Below are positions 16,077 to 24,070 of a stretch of DNA of 33,493 nucleotides, piece by piece. A program made the position numbers and the translations under genes. Where the stretch lies: assembly GCA_036389795.1 (NCBI GenBank), contig DASVWD010000176.1, forward strand, positions 1-33,493, given 5' to 3'. The notes below the pieces were generated by a model. The model saw nothing but the letters and a program-made list of their open reading frames with translations. It was not told the origin of the DNA and made no database searches. This stretch comes from Longimicrobium sp. (GTDB lineage Bacteria; Gemmatimonadota; Gemmatimonadetes; Longimicrobiales; Longimicrobiaceae). How positions within the stretch are numbered: the first letter of the stretch is position 1; every line of letters begins with the position of its first letter.

Positions 16077-16106
16077 GCGGGTGGGGGACTCCGGTCCTCC
16101 ACCCGC
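16077..16106 (+). terminator. Hairpin terminator after the DUF3011 gene
   Basis: A 12-bp stem with one G-U pair (16077-16088 with 16095-16106) and a 6-base loop, followed by a pyrimidine stretch CTCTCC instead of a T-run. It is 34 bases past the stop codon. Confidence 0.6.
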
Positions 16107-16150
16107 CTCTCCATCGTATACCGAACTCGGTCGATCCGCGGTGTTTCGCT

Positions 16151-16300
16151 GTCATTCCGAGGCCCGAGCACACGGAACCGGCCCCCGCACGGATCTTCGC
16201 AGGGCCGAGGAATCTTCTCACCCTGGCAGGTGGGCTGGGCGCGGTAGCGGCACGGACGCCCGCTCGCTTCATCCCCCGTTGTCGATCCGGATCTGGGTAG
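16151..16300 (+). repeat. Dispersed GTCATTCCGAG repeat copy
   Basis: It starts GTCATTCCGAG, continues GGCCGAGGAATCTTCTCACCC and CAGGTGGGCTGGGCGCGGTAGCGGCACGGA, and ends near GATCCGGATC. It is a close match to 357-500 and to 29388-29525, and fills the gap before the bshC 3' end. Confidence 0.8.
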
Positions 16301-16316
16301 TGGAAGCCGTTCCGGC

Positions 16317-17948
16317 TCACCCCGCCGGCGCCAGCTCCTCCGGCTCCTCGGACGCGGGCTCGGGCTCGCCCGACCGCAGCTCGACCGTCATCCCCTCCGC
16401 CAGGCGGTGCAGCAGCCGCGGCTCGCGCGGGAGGTACTGGAAGACGGTCAGCACGCGCTCCTGCGGAACCCCGAGCGGGCGCAGGTGGTTGCGGGCCAGC
16501 CGCAGCGCGCGCGCCAGCTCGGGGCGCCGCTTCTTGAAGTGGCGCACGATCTTGCGCTCCGCCTTCGCTACCTCCAGCAGCGCCCGGTCGCGCCGCGCGC
16601 CCACCGCCCGGTCCAGGTTCGGGTCGATCCCGTGCGCCGCGTCGATCACCCGCCCGAAGCCGCCGACCAGCGCCCTGCGCAGCTCGGCCACGCTCTCCCA
16701 CACCTGGGGCGGCATGTGCCGCCGCGCCACCCGCTCCCACACCTCGTGCTCCGGCCGCGCCAGTTCGCCCGTCTCCACGCCGGCCTCCGCCCGCGCCGCC
16801 TCGGCCTCGGGCGGTACGATCGTGGCGCTGAAGCGGGGGAAGACCAGGGGCATGCGGATGCCGAACGCCTCGAACAGCGGCCGCGTCTGCCCGAAGTAGA
16901 CCGTCTCCGCCGGCCCGCCGACGTACGCGAGCGTGGGGAAGACGGCCGACTCCACCACCGGGCGCAGGAACACGTTCGGGCTGAGCGCCTTCGGGTCTTC
17001 CTCCAGCAGGCGACGCAGGTCGTCCAGGCTGAAGTGCCGGCGCGAGTCCTTCGCGACGAAGCCGTCCCGCTCCGCGTACAGCCGCTCGCGCCCCGCCGGG
17101 CCGTGGTAGAAGACGTTGGTCCCGCCCTCCATCACCACCGCCTGCGGGGGGTAGCCGGCCGCCGCCATCCGCCCGCTCTGGCCCACGAGCAGCCGCTCGT
17201 GCTCGTCCGCGCGCTCCAGGTCGCCCAGCAGCACCCGGGAGGAGGCGCGCTTCAAAGCCTCGTCCGCCGCGTGGGTGACGCACAGGTCGAAGTCCGCGAA
17301 CAGCCGCAGGATCGCCCCGACGAACGCATCCCCCACGGTCGCCCCGGGCCGGTAATCCGCGAGTAGATTCTGCTTGAGGTGATTGGACGAATCTGCCGAT
17401 ATTCCAAGCGTTTGGATGAATTCGTCCAATGCGGACTCGACCTCCTCGCCGAGCCGCATCTCGCCCACCGGGACGGGGATGGAAGAGGTCGCGGCGACGG
17501 AGACGGTGCGTAGCTCGCCGAGGTGGGTGACGGCCTCGGCGTGGCGGACCTCGGCGAAGTCGTGGTCCTCGGACGCCGCCCAGAAGACGGGGAGGACCAC
17601 CCTGCCCAGCTCGCGCTCGAGCGCTTCGGCCAGGCGGATGGCGGTGAGGATCTTGTGGACGGTGTAGAGCGGCCCGGTGAAGAGCCCGGCCTGCTGGCCG
17701 GTGGTGACCATCGCGCCGCCCTCCTCCACGAAGCGGCGCAGGCGCTCCTCCGCGCCGGGCGAGGCGGGGCGCAGGGCGGCGGCCGCGCGCTCGCGGGCCT
17801 GGCGGTCGAAGCGCGCGGCGGTCTCCTCCAGCTTGCGGCGGTAGGCGGCCGCGTCGAGCGGGTGGCCGGCGTAGAAGGCGGCCGCCGCGGGGCGGCCGGC
17901 CAGGAGGTCGCCGACCAGGCGGGAGCCGCGCAGGGGCTCCACCAGCAC
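16317..17948 (-). CDS. bshC: Bacillithiol biosynthesis cysteine-adding enzyme BshC
   Basis: A 543-aa enzyme proposed to attach cysteine to GlcN-malate, the last step in making the thiol cofactor bacillithiol. The N-terminal motif VEPLRG, the Rossmann-like signature TTGQQAGLFTGPLYTVHK (residues 82-99), PVFWAASEDHDFAEV, VFLRPVVESAVFPTLAYVGGPAE and the C-terminal coiled region with LARNHLRPLGVPQERVLTVFQYL are all present and in the family order. Length is typical. The start is taken as GTG 17948, giving the usual VLVEPL start; the frame continues upstream without a good start or ribosome site. No bshA or bshB is in the window. Confidence 0.93.
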   Translation of the reverse strand: MLVEPLRGSRLVGDLLAGRPAAAAFYAGHPLDAAAYRRKLEETAARFDRQARERAAAALRPASPGAEERLRRFVEEGGAMVTTGQQAGLFTGPLYTVHKILTAIRLAEALERELGRVVLPVFWAASEDHDFAEVRHAEAVTHLGELRTVSVAATSSIPVPVGEMRLGEEVESALDEFIQTLGISADSSNHLKQNLLADYRPGATVGDAFVGAILRLFADFDLCVTHAADEALKRASSRVLLGDLERADEHERLLVGQSGRMAAAGYPPQAVVMEGGTNVFYHGPAGRERLYAERDGFVAKDSRRHFSLDDLRRLLEEDPKALSPNVFLRPVVESAVFPTLAYVGGPAETVYFGQTRPLFEAFGIRMPLVFPRFSATIVPPEAEAARAEAGVETGELARPEHEVWERVARRHMPPQVWESVAELRRALVGGFGRVIDAAHGIDPNLDRAVGARRDRALLEVAKAERKIVRHFKKRRPELARALRLARNHLRPLGVPQERVLTVFQYLPREPRLLHRLAEGMTVELRSGEPEPASEEPEELAPAG

Positions 17949-18005
17949 GCGCAGGCTCAGCGTGTCCTCCCCGGCACCGGTGCGGCTCCAGGCGTCGTCG
18001 TCATA

Positions 18006-18388
18006 GGGGACAGGTTACAGGGGACAGGGGATAGCCTGCAACTACGAACCCCGAGGTAACTGGGAGAAAGTGCGAGAACCAGACGGGCGGTGTATTATGC
18101 GGTGCATATCGACATGGGAGGCGAATGATGGGTTCGACAAGCGTCATCCACAGCGATCCCGAGATCCTCGGCGGCACGCCGGTGCTCATTGGGACACGCG
18201 TGCCGCTCAAGAACCTGATCGACTACCTGGAAGGCGGGCACCCGCTGGACGACTTCCTCGACGACTTCCCGAGCGTCACGCGCGAGCAGACCGTCGCAGC
18301 GCTCGAAGAAGCCCGGGCGCAGCGGCGCAAATCCTGACCTTCGTACCAGCCCTTGCAGTTCGCTGGCTGTCCCCTGTTACCCGTCCCC
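18006..18388. repeat. Inverted-repeat-bounded segment carrying the DUF433 gene
   Basis: GGGGACAGGTTACAGGGGAC-AG at 18006-18027 recurs inverted at 18367-18388 with 20 of 22 bases matching. The 383-bp segment between bshC and rlmH contains just the small DUF433 gene. A looser relative of the arm occurs at about 31836-31862, so the arm itself is a dispersed repeat. Whether the segment ever moved as a unit is not shown. Confidence 0.6.
18128..18337 (+). CDS. DUF433 family protein (antitoxin-like, orphan)
   Basis: A 69-aa protein with the DUF433 pattern: HSDPEILGGTPVLIGTRVPLKNLIDYLEGGHPLDDFLDDFPSVTREQTVAALEEA. This is a winged-helix-like fold often found as the antitoxin partner of a PIN-like (DUF5615) toxin. 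No such toxin follows: only 64 bases separate it from the rlmH end on the other strand, so it is an orphan. ATG 18128 is preferred over 18125 because GGGAGG (18116-18121) is better spaced. A TATTAT at 18093-18098 could be a -10 box, but no -35 box is clear. Confidence 0.85.
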   Translation: MGSTSVIHSDPEILGGTPVLIGTRVPLKNLIDYLEGGHPLDDFLDDFPSVTREQTVAALEEARAQRRKS

Positions 18389-18401
18389 TGTCCCCTGCGG
18401 T

Positions 18402-18878
18402 TCAATCCCGCCCCTTGTGATACGGCTCTCCCCGCGCGATGGTCCCCGCGCGGTAGAGCTGCTCGGCCAGCACCAGCCGCGCCAGCTCGTGCGGCAGCGT
18501 GAACGCCGAGAGCGAGAGCTGCTGCCGCGCGCGCGCCAGGACCTCGTCCGAGAGCCCGTACGCCCCGCCGATCACGAACGCCGCGCCCGGGCTCCCCCGC
18601 AGCGCCAGGTCCGCGAGCCAGTCCGCGAGCTGCTGCGACGTCCACTGCTTCCCCGTCTCGTGCAGCGCCACGATCTCGGCGCCTGACGGCACGCGCGCCA
18701 GCAGCCGCTTCCCCTCCTCGTCGCGCACCCGCGCCGCGTCGCCCGCGCGCCGGAACGCCTCCTCCTTCACCTCCGCCGCCTCGAAGGTGAAGTACCGCTT
18801 CACGCGCGCCTCGTACTCGGCGATCAGCTCCGCGGCGGGCCCGCGCGGGCGCCCCACGGCCAGGAGTGCCAGCTTCAT
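18402..18878 (-). CDS. rlmH: 23S rRNA (pseudouridine1915-N3)-methyltransferase
   Basis: A 158-aa SPOUT-fold methyltransferase that modifies pseudouridine 1915 in helix 69 of 23S rRNA on assembled ribosomes. It begins KLALLAVGRPRG, has the SAM-binding knot segment FVIGGAYGLSDEVL, and ends with LPHELARLVLAEQLYRAGTIARGEPYHK, all diagnostic. The ATG at 18878 follows GGAGG on the minus strand; the longer open frame upstream is unsupported. Length equals the family norm. It is isolated, divergent from the aminotransferase gene. Confidence 0.96.
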   Translation of the reverse strand: MKLALLAVGRPRGPAAELIAEYEARVKRYFTFEAAEVKEEAFRRAGDAARVRDEEGKRLLARVPSGAEIVALHETGKQWTSQQLADWLADLALRGSPGAAFVIGGAYGLSDEVLARARQQLSLSAFTLPHELARLVLAEQLYRAGTIARGEPYHKGRD

Positions 18879-19042
18879 CCCTCCACCCGGGTCAGGTCGT
18901 GAGCACGCGAGATAAGGCGCGCGGGCGGCCGGGTCAACCGGAGGCGCGCACCCTGCTGCGGAGAGCGGCTCGGGCTTGTATCTTCCCGGGCGACCGGCCC
19001 CGCTCGTCCCGACCACCCACGTCCCCAGCTACAGGAGGCTCG

Positions 19043-20335
19043 ATGCCGGACCCGCGTGTTTCCGCCATGGCCGACGGGCTCGTCGGCTCGGAGATCCTGC
19101 GGATCGCAGCCGACGTCCGCGCGATGCTGGCGCAGGGTGCGGCGGTGTGCAACCTGACGGTGGGCGACTTCGCGCCGGCCGAGTTCCCCGCCCCCAGGGC
19201 GCTGGTGGACGGGATCGTGGACGCGCTCCGCGCCGGCGAGACGAACTACCCGCCGTCCGACGGGATGCCGCAGCTCCGGCAGGCGGTCTCGGCCTTCTAC
19301 CGCCAGTGGCTGGGGCTGGAGTACGGCGTCGAGTCGATCCTGGTCACCGGCGGCTCGCGGCCGGGGCTGTACGCCACCTACCGCGCCCTGGTCGACCCCG
19401 GCGAGGCGGTGGTCTACCCGGTCCCCTCCTGGAACAACAACCACTACGTGCACCTGTCCGGCGCGCGCGGCGTCCCCATCTTCTGCCGCGCGGAAGACGC
19501 GTTCCTGCCCACGCGCGCCGCGCTGGAAGACGCCGTGCGCGAGGCACGGCTGCTGGTGCTGAACTCGCCGCTGAACCCCTCGGGCACCGCGTTCACGGCC
19601 GACCAGCTGGCCGAGATCTGCGACCTGGTGCTGGAGGAGAACGCCCGCCGCGGCCCCGGCGCCCGCCCGCTCTTCCTGCTGTACGACCAGGTGTACTGGA
19701 TGCTGACCTTCGGGAGCACCACGCACGTGAACCCGGTGTCGCTCCGCCCCGCGATGCGGGACTACACCGTCTTCGTGGACGGCATCTCCAAGTCGTTCGC
19801 GGCCACCGGCGTGCGCGTGGGGTGGATCGTCGCGCCGGCGGACCTGACGCGCAAGATGGCGGCGCTCCTGGGCCACGTGGGCGCGTGGGCGCCGCGCGCC
19901 GAGCAGCTCGCCACCGCGCGCCTGCTGGCCGACGCGCCGGCGATCGAGGCCTACCACGACGGGATGCGCTACGAGGTCTACGCGCGCCTGGAGGCGCTCT
20001 ACGACGGCCTGCTGAAGCTGCGCGGCCGCGGCCTCCCCGTCGAGGCGGTGATGCCGATGGGCGCCATCTACCTGAGCGCCCGCTTCGAGCTGCACGGCGC
20101 CGCCACCCCTTCCGGCGCCGTGCTGCGCACCAACGACGACATCCGCCACTACCTGCTGGAGGCCGCGGGCGCGGCGGTGGTCCCGTTCCAGGCGTTCGGG
20201 CTGAACGAGGAGACGGGCTGGTTCCGCCTCTCCGTCGGCGCCGTCTCGCACGCCGAGATCCCGCCGATGCTGGAACGGCTGGAGGGCGCGCTGGCCGCGC
20301 TGTCGTACCCGGCCTCCACTGCGGCTGCGGCCTGA
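19043..20335 (+). CDS. PLP-dependent class I/II aminotransferase
   Basis: A 430-aa fold-type I PLP enzyme. Substrate-side N-terminal residues are followed by NLTVGDFAPAEFP, TNYPPSDGMPQLRQAV, the cofactor-loop TGGSRPGLYATYRAL, NSPLNPSGTAF, LLYDQVYW and the Schiff-base lysine K250 in DGISKSFAATGVRVGW. It most resembles aspartate/aromatic-type aminotransferases; the amino-acid substrate cannot be told from the sequence. The start ATG 19043 has AGGAGG at 19033-19038. A hairpin terminator follows, so it is monocistronic. Confidence 0.9.
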   Translation: MPDPRVSAMADGLVGSEILRIAADVRAMLAQGAAVCNLTVGDFAPAEFPAPRALVDGIVDALRAGETNYPPSDGMPQLRQAVSAFYRQWLGLEYGVESILVTGGSRPGLYATYRALVDPGEAVVYPVPSWNNNHYVHLSGARGVPIFCRAEDAFLPTRAALEDAVREARLLVLNSPLNPSGTAFTADQLAEICDLVLEENARRGPGARPLFLLYDQVYWMLTFGSTTHVNPVSLRPAMRDYTVFVDGISKSFAATGVRVGWIVAPADLTRKMAALLGHVGAWAPRAEQLATARLLADAPAIEAYHDGMRYEVYARLEALYDGLLKLRGRGLPVEAVMPMGAIYLSARFELHGAATPSGAVLRTNDDIRHYLLEAAGAAVVPFQAFGLNEETGWFRLSVGAVSHAEIPPMLERLEGALAALSYPASTAAAA

Positions 20336-20365
20336 TTCGGCGCTTCGCTCAAAGCACGATGGAAG

Positions 20366-20397
20366 ATGCGGCGCCCATCTATGTGACGGCGCCGCAT
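20366..20397 (+). terminator. Hairpin terminator after the aminotransferase
   Basis: ATGCGGCGCC (20366-20375) pairs perfectly with GGCGCCGCAT (20388-20397) across a 12-base loop. It is followed by TTCGCG and not a T-run. It marks the edge between GC-rich core DNA and the AT-richer FRG gene. Confidence 0.65.
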
Positions 20398-20423
20398 TCG
20401 CGCTCGTGCCGTGAGAAGGATCC

Positions 20424-21383
20424 TCATCCAGACTTCTTCACGACCTCAGTATCCCATAACGCATGCTCTTTTAAACCGCGAACGACACCGTCAATACCAG
20501 GATAAAGATAGGTGCCACTGACCCCTTCATCCGCTAACAACCGAAGAAGTTTGCCAGCCTCGGCTAGCGGGACCTCAAATTTCCGAAGTACCGGAGGTAC
20601 CAGTTGCCCTCCGGCTGATAGTCTTTCCGAAAAACGCAGAGCAATCAATTCATCGAGAGGCGGAAAGGACGCAGGATCGTTGTTTTTGCGCGATGAATCT
20701 ACCAGTACGGTAAAAACGCCTTCCTGCGCCCTGAGATTTTGGTTAGAGAAGCGAGGGGCTCGAACCAAGTTCAATTCTGGTTTCGCTCTCAGGTCTAAAT
20801 TTTTCCACAGGACCAATTTAGCCCGTGCATATTCGAGTCCCCAAATCGCAAAGGTCGTATCGGGCGTGGCACCACTTACTAACCTTTCAGCTCCTCCGAT
20901 AGCAGCGAAATATGCAGCAACAAGCGGTCTTTCAGTCCAATCAAGTAGCCGTGTAGGAATCCCATGATGTTGAGCGAGCGCAAAAAGTGGAGCAAGTTCC
21001 CGCGGCGGCCACTCTGCGCGCACACCGGGGTTTGTAAGGTCACTCAACAGCGCATCGAATGACATCCACCGAACCGCTCCTTCGCCAGGGAGAGCAAGTC
21101 CCTGTCGATCTAACGCTTCAAGGAAGCGATGGATCAACATTGCTTCCTCACGAATCTGAGCCGAATGCGTTTTTGCGGGCTTGAATTCGCTCCTGGAGCC
21201 GTATCGAAACTGGATCGGTCGGAAGGCGCTTGGAAGCAGGCTCCATTTTGAATCCGCCTGACCGCGAAAGATCCATTCACGTGGCATTGCGCCCCATCTT
21301 TCATTGCGGCGCGCCAACGCCGTCATCAGTTCTTCGGCGGAAGAAAACGTTTCGACGGCGATACCACTCTCTGGGAATTCCAT
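20424..21383 (-). CDS. FRG domain protein in AT-richer DNA
   Basis: A 319-aa protein with an FRG domain: REWIFRGQADSKWSLLPSAFR (F39-R40-G41) and, 100 residues later, ALAQHHGIPTRLLDWTERPLVAAYFA (residues 136-160). These two motifs define the domain, whose biochemical activity is not established. There is no signal peptide or membrane segment, so it is cytoplasmic. Base composition is near 50% GC by eye, with codons such as AAA and TTT rare in the neighbours, which indicates horizontal acquisition. It lies 96 bases downstream of the hydrolase gene in the same direction and may share its transcript. Accessory or defence roles are inference. Confidence 0.88.
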   Translation of the reverse strand: MEFPESGIAVETFSSAEELMTALARRNERWGAMPREWIFRGQADSKWSLLPSAFRPIQFRYGSRSEFKPAKTHSAQIREEAMLIHRFLEALDRQGLALPGEGAVRWMSFDALLSDLTNPGVRAEWPPRELAPLFALAQHHGIPTRLLDWTERPLVAAYFAAIGGAERLVSGATPDTTFAIWGLEYARAKLVLWKNLDLRAKPELNLVRAPRFSNQNLRAQEGVFTVLVDSSRKNNDPASFPPLDELIALRFSERLSAGGQLVPPVLRKFEVPLAEAGKLLRLLADEGVSGTYLYPGIDGVVRGLKEHALWDTEVVKKSG

Positions 21384-21479
21384 AGACGTGCAGGTAGAGA
21401 GTAAAGGTCAACCACGCCATGGCACGAAATCGTATCTTGCAGCCAGTGCTTGTTGTCGCGGGCCCCACGTTCCATTCCT

Positions 21480-22499
21480 TCAGTGCGGCGGCTCGGCGCC
21501 GGCGGGCCAGCGGCCGCGCAGGAACTCCTCCACGGCCGGGAAGAACACCTCGGGCCGGTCGGCGTGCGCGCCCTTTCCCGCGCCGGGCACCACGAGCAGC
21601 CGTCCGTCCGGAACCGCCGCCGCCCAGCCGCGCTGGGCGCGGACCGCGGCCGTGTCGCGGCCGCCGTACACCACGAGCAGCGGCGCGCGGACGTGCCCGA
21701 GTTGTCCGGTGAAGTCCCACTGCCCGAACAGGTTCGGCCCGATTCGCGCCGTGTAGCGCATGTAGTAGCGCAGCGCCTCGGGCGGCATCTCGCACGCCGT
21801 CCCCCGCCACCGGGCCGGCTCGCCCCGCGCGGCCGCGCCCTCCCGCGCGATGGCCTCGTACTCCCGGCACGCCTCGGCCGCGTCGCCGCCCTCCCCGCCG
21901 GCGATCCGGCCCATGAGCGTGAAGAGCCGGTGGAGGCGGGCGGTGTCCACGTGTGCGAACGCCGCCATGGCGGTGGCCGCCGCGTCGGTCCGGCGCGGCT
22001 CCACGGCGCCGGTGAACACCATGCGCTCGACGCGGCCGGGGTGGGCCATGGCGTAGCGCGCGGCGATCACCGCCCCGAACGAGTGCGCCAGCAGGGTCAT
22101 CCGCTCCAGCCCGAAGTACCGCCGCACCGCGTCGAGGTCCTCCAGGTGGTGCTCGGGGCCGAGGAGCGCCGTATCCTGCGGAAGCTCGGAACGCCCGCCC
22201 CCGCGCTGGTCGTAGTAGACGAGCGTGTGCCGCCTCTCCAGCGGCTCCAGGTCCGGAGCGACGGCGCCCATCCCCGCCCCCGGCCCGCCGTGCACCACCA
22301 CCACCGTATCGCCGCCCCGCCCGGCGACCCGGTAGAAGATTCGCCCACCCGCGGCGCCGGCCAGGTATCCCTCCGCGGGAGTCGCCTGCGCCCGCATCCC
22401 CGGCGCCGGAGCCGATCCCCGGCAGCCCGCCAGCGCCACGCAGGTGCAGAAGGCGACCGCCAGGCCGCGGCGCATGCGCTCACGTCGACGAAGATCCAT
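21480..22499 (-). CDS. Alpha/beta-hydrolase lipoprotein (proline iminopeptidase-like)
   Basis: A 339-aa exported hydrolase. The N-terminus has basic residues, a hydrophobic stretch and the lipobox LAGC with C26, so it is probably membrane-anchored outside the cytoplasm. The fold signature is complete: oxyanion HGGPGAG (70-76), YYDQRGGGRS, nucleophile elbow AHSFG with S140, acid YGGRD and base GKGAHADRPE. HGGPG with YDQRGxGRS is typical of the S33 peptidase family, so it may remove N-terminal proline or cleave related amides. Start and stop overlap with nadB (TGATG), so it is translated together with nadB and lpxK. Confidence 0.9.
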   Translation of the reverse strand: MDLRRRERMRRGLAVAFCTCVALAGCRGSAPAPGMRAQATPAEGYLAGAAGGRIFYRVAGRGGDTVVVVHGGPGAGMGAVAPDLEPLERRHTLVYYDQRGGGRSELPQDTALLGPEHHLEDLDAVRRYFGLERMTLLAHSFGAVIAARYAMAHPGRVERMVFTGAVEPRRTDAAATAMAAFAHVDTARLHRLFTLMGRIAGGEGGDAAEACREYEAIAREGAAARGEPARWRGTACEMPPEALRYYMRYTARIGPNLFGQWDFTGQLGHVRAPLLVVYGGRDTAAVRAQRGWAAAVPDGRLLVVPGAGKGAHADRPEVFFPAVEEFLRGRWPAGAEPPH

Positions 22500-24070
22500 C
22501 ACCGCACCAGGATCGTGTCGCGCAGCCAGCGCTCGTTGTCGCGGTGGGGGTGGTCGACGTTGTAGTGCAGGCCGCGGCTCTCCTTGCGGCGCATGGCGCA
22601 GCGGACGATCAGGTGCGCCGCCTGCACCAGGTTGCGCAGCTCGATCAGCTCCGGGGTGACGCGCGACGCCGCCCACCAGCCGCTCACCCGCTCCGTCGCC
22701 TCGCGCAGCCGCAGGTCCGCCTCCACCAGCAGCGCGTCCGAGCGCACGATCCCCACCAGGCTCCACATCAGCCCGCGGACCTCCTCGCGCGCCGCCGCCA
22801 CAGCCTCGCCGTCCGGCCCAGCGGCGGCCGAGGGGACGGGGTGGCCCTCCGGCTCCAGCATCCGCATCGCCGAGAGCTGCGGGCCGATGCGCTCCGCCGC
22901 CCGGTGCGCGAAGACGATGGCCTCCAGGAGCGAGTTGCTCGCCAGGCGGTTGGCCCCGTGCACGCCGGTGCACGCCGTCTCCCCCGCCGCGTACAGCCCC
23001 GGCACCGAGCTGCGCCCATCCGTGTCCGTCAGCACCCCGCCGCAGAGGTAGTGCGCCGCCGGGACCACGGGGAGCGGCTCGCGCAGCATGTCGATCCCCC
23101 GCTCCGCCGTCTCGCGCAGGATGTTGGGGAAGCGCTCGCGCACCTCGCCGGGCGGGATCGCCGAGCAGTCGAGGAGGACGTAGGGATCGCCGCCCTTCTT
23201 CATCTCCGCGTCGATGGCGCGCGCCACCACGTCGCGCGGGGCCAGCGAGCCGAGCGGGTGGTAGGCGTCCATGAACGCCGTCCCGTCGCGCCGGCGCAGC
23301 ACCGCGCCCTCGCCGCGCACCGCCTCGGAGATCAGGAAGGTGCGCTCGCGGGCCGGGAAGAGCGCCGTGGGGTGGAACTGGATGAACTCCATGTTGGCCA
23401 CCGCCGCCCCGGCCCGGTACGCCATCGCCACCCCGTCGCCCGTGGCGATCGACGGGTTGGTGGTGTGCTGGTAGACCTGCCCGCAGCCGCCCGTGGCCAG
23501 CATCACCGCGCGCGCCAGGAACGGCTTCAGCTCGCCCGAGGCGTCGTCCAGCACCAGCACGCCGCAGCAGCGCTCGCCCAGCGTGCCGGGATCGGTCGCC
23601 GTGAGCAGGTCCACCGCCGCGTGGTCTTCGTGGATGGTGATGTTGGGAGAATCCGCCACCGCCTGCAGGAGCCCGCGCTCGATCTCGCGCCCGGTGAGGT
23701 CCGCCGCCCGCACGATGCGCCGCCGCGAGTGCCCGCCCTCGCGCCCCAGCGACAGGTCCCCGCCCTCGCGCGAGAATTCCACGCCCAGCCGGATCAGCTC
23801 CGAGACGCGCGACGGCCCCTCGCGCACCAGCACGTCCACCGCGTCGGGGTGGCAGAGCCCGGCGCCGGCCACCAGCGTGTCCTCCTTGTGCAGCTCCGGC
23901 GAGTCGTCGCTCCCGAACGCCGCCGCGATCCCCCCCTGCGCCCAGTTGGTGGACGATTCCGGCCGGCTCTTCTTGGTGATGAGCGCCACCGAGCCGTAGC
24001 GCGACACCTTGAGCGCGAAGAAGAGCCCGGCGATCCCGCTCCCCACCACCACCACGTCGGCCCGGATCAT
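22499..24070 (-). CDS. nadB: L-aspartate oxidase
   Basis: A 523-aa FAD enzyme that oxidises L-aspartate to iminoaspartate, the first step of de novo NAD synthesis. It has the N-terminal FAD motif VVVGSGIAGLFFAL, STNWAQGGIAAAF, HSRRRIVRAAD, LATGGCGQVYQHTTNP, FIQFHPTALF, the active-site region SEAVRGEGAVL and PRDVVARAI, and a C-terminal helical domain (LRNLVQAAHLIVRCAMRRKESRGLHYN) shared with succinate dehydrogenase flavoproteins. Its ATG overlaps the lpxK stop by ATGA, and its stop overlaps the hydrolase start. nadA and nadC are not in the window, so NAD synthesis is split from the lipid A genes that it is coupled to. Confidence 0.95.
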   Translation of the reverse strand: MIRADVVVVGSGIAGLFFALKVSRYGSVALITKKSRPESSTNWAQGGIAAAFGSDDSPELHKEDTLVAGAGLCHPDAVDVLVREGPSRVSELIRLGVEFSREGGDLSLGREGGHSRRRIVRAADLTGREIERGLLQAVADSPNITIHEDHAAVDLLTATDPGTLGERCCGVLVLDDASGELKPFLARAVMLATGGCGQVYQHTTNPSIATGDGVAMAYRAGAAVANMEFIQFHPTALFPARERTFLISEAVRGEGAVLRRRDGTAFMDAYHPLGSLAPRDVVARAIDAEMKKGGDPYVLLDCSAIPPGEVRERFPNILRETAERGIDMLREPLPVVPAAHYLCGGVLTDTDGRSSVPGLYAAGETACTGVHGANRLASNSLLEAIVFAHRAAERIGPQLSAMRMLEPEGHPVPSAAAGPDGEAVAAAREEVRGLMWSLVGIVRSDALLVEADLRLREATERVSGWWAASRVTPELIELRNLVQAAHLIVRCAMRRKESRGLHYNVDHPHRDNERWLRDTILVR

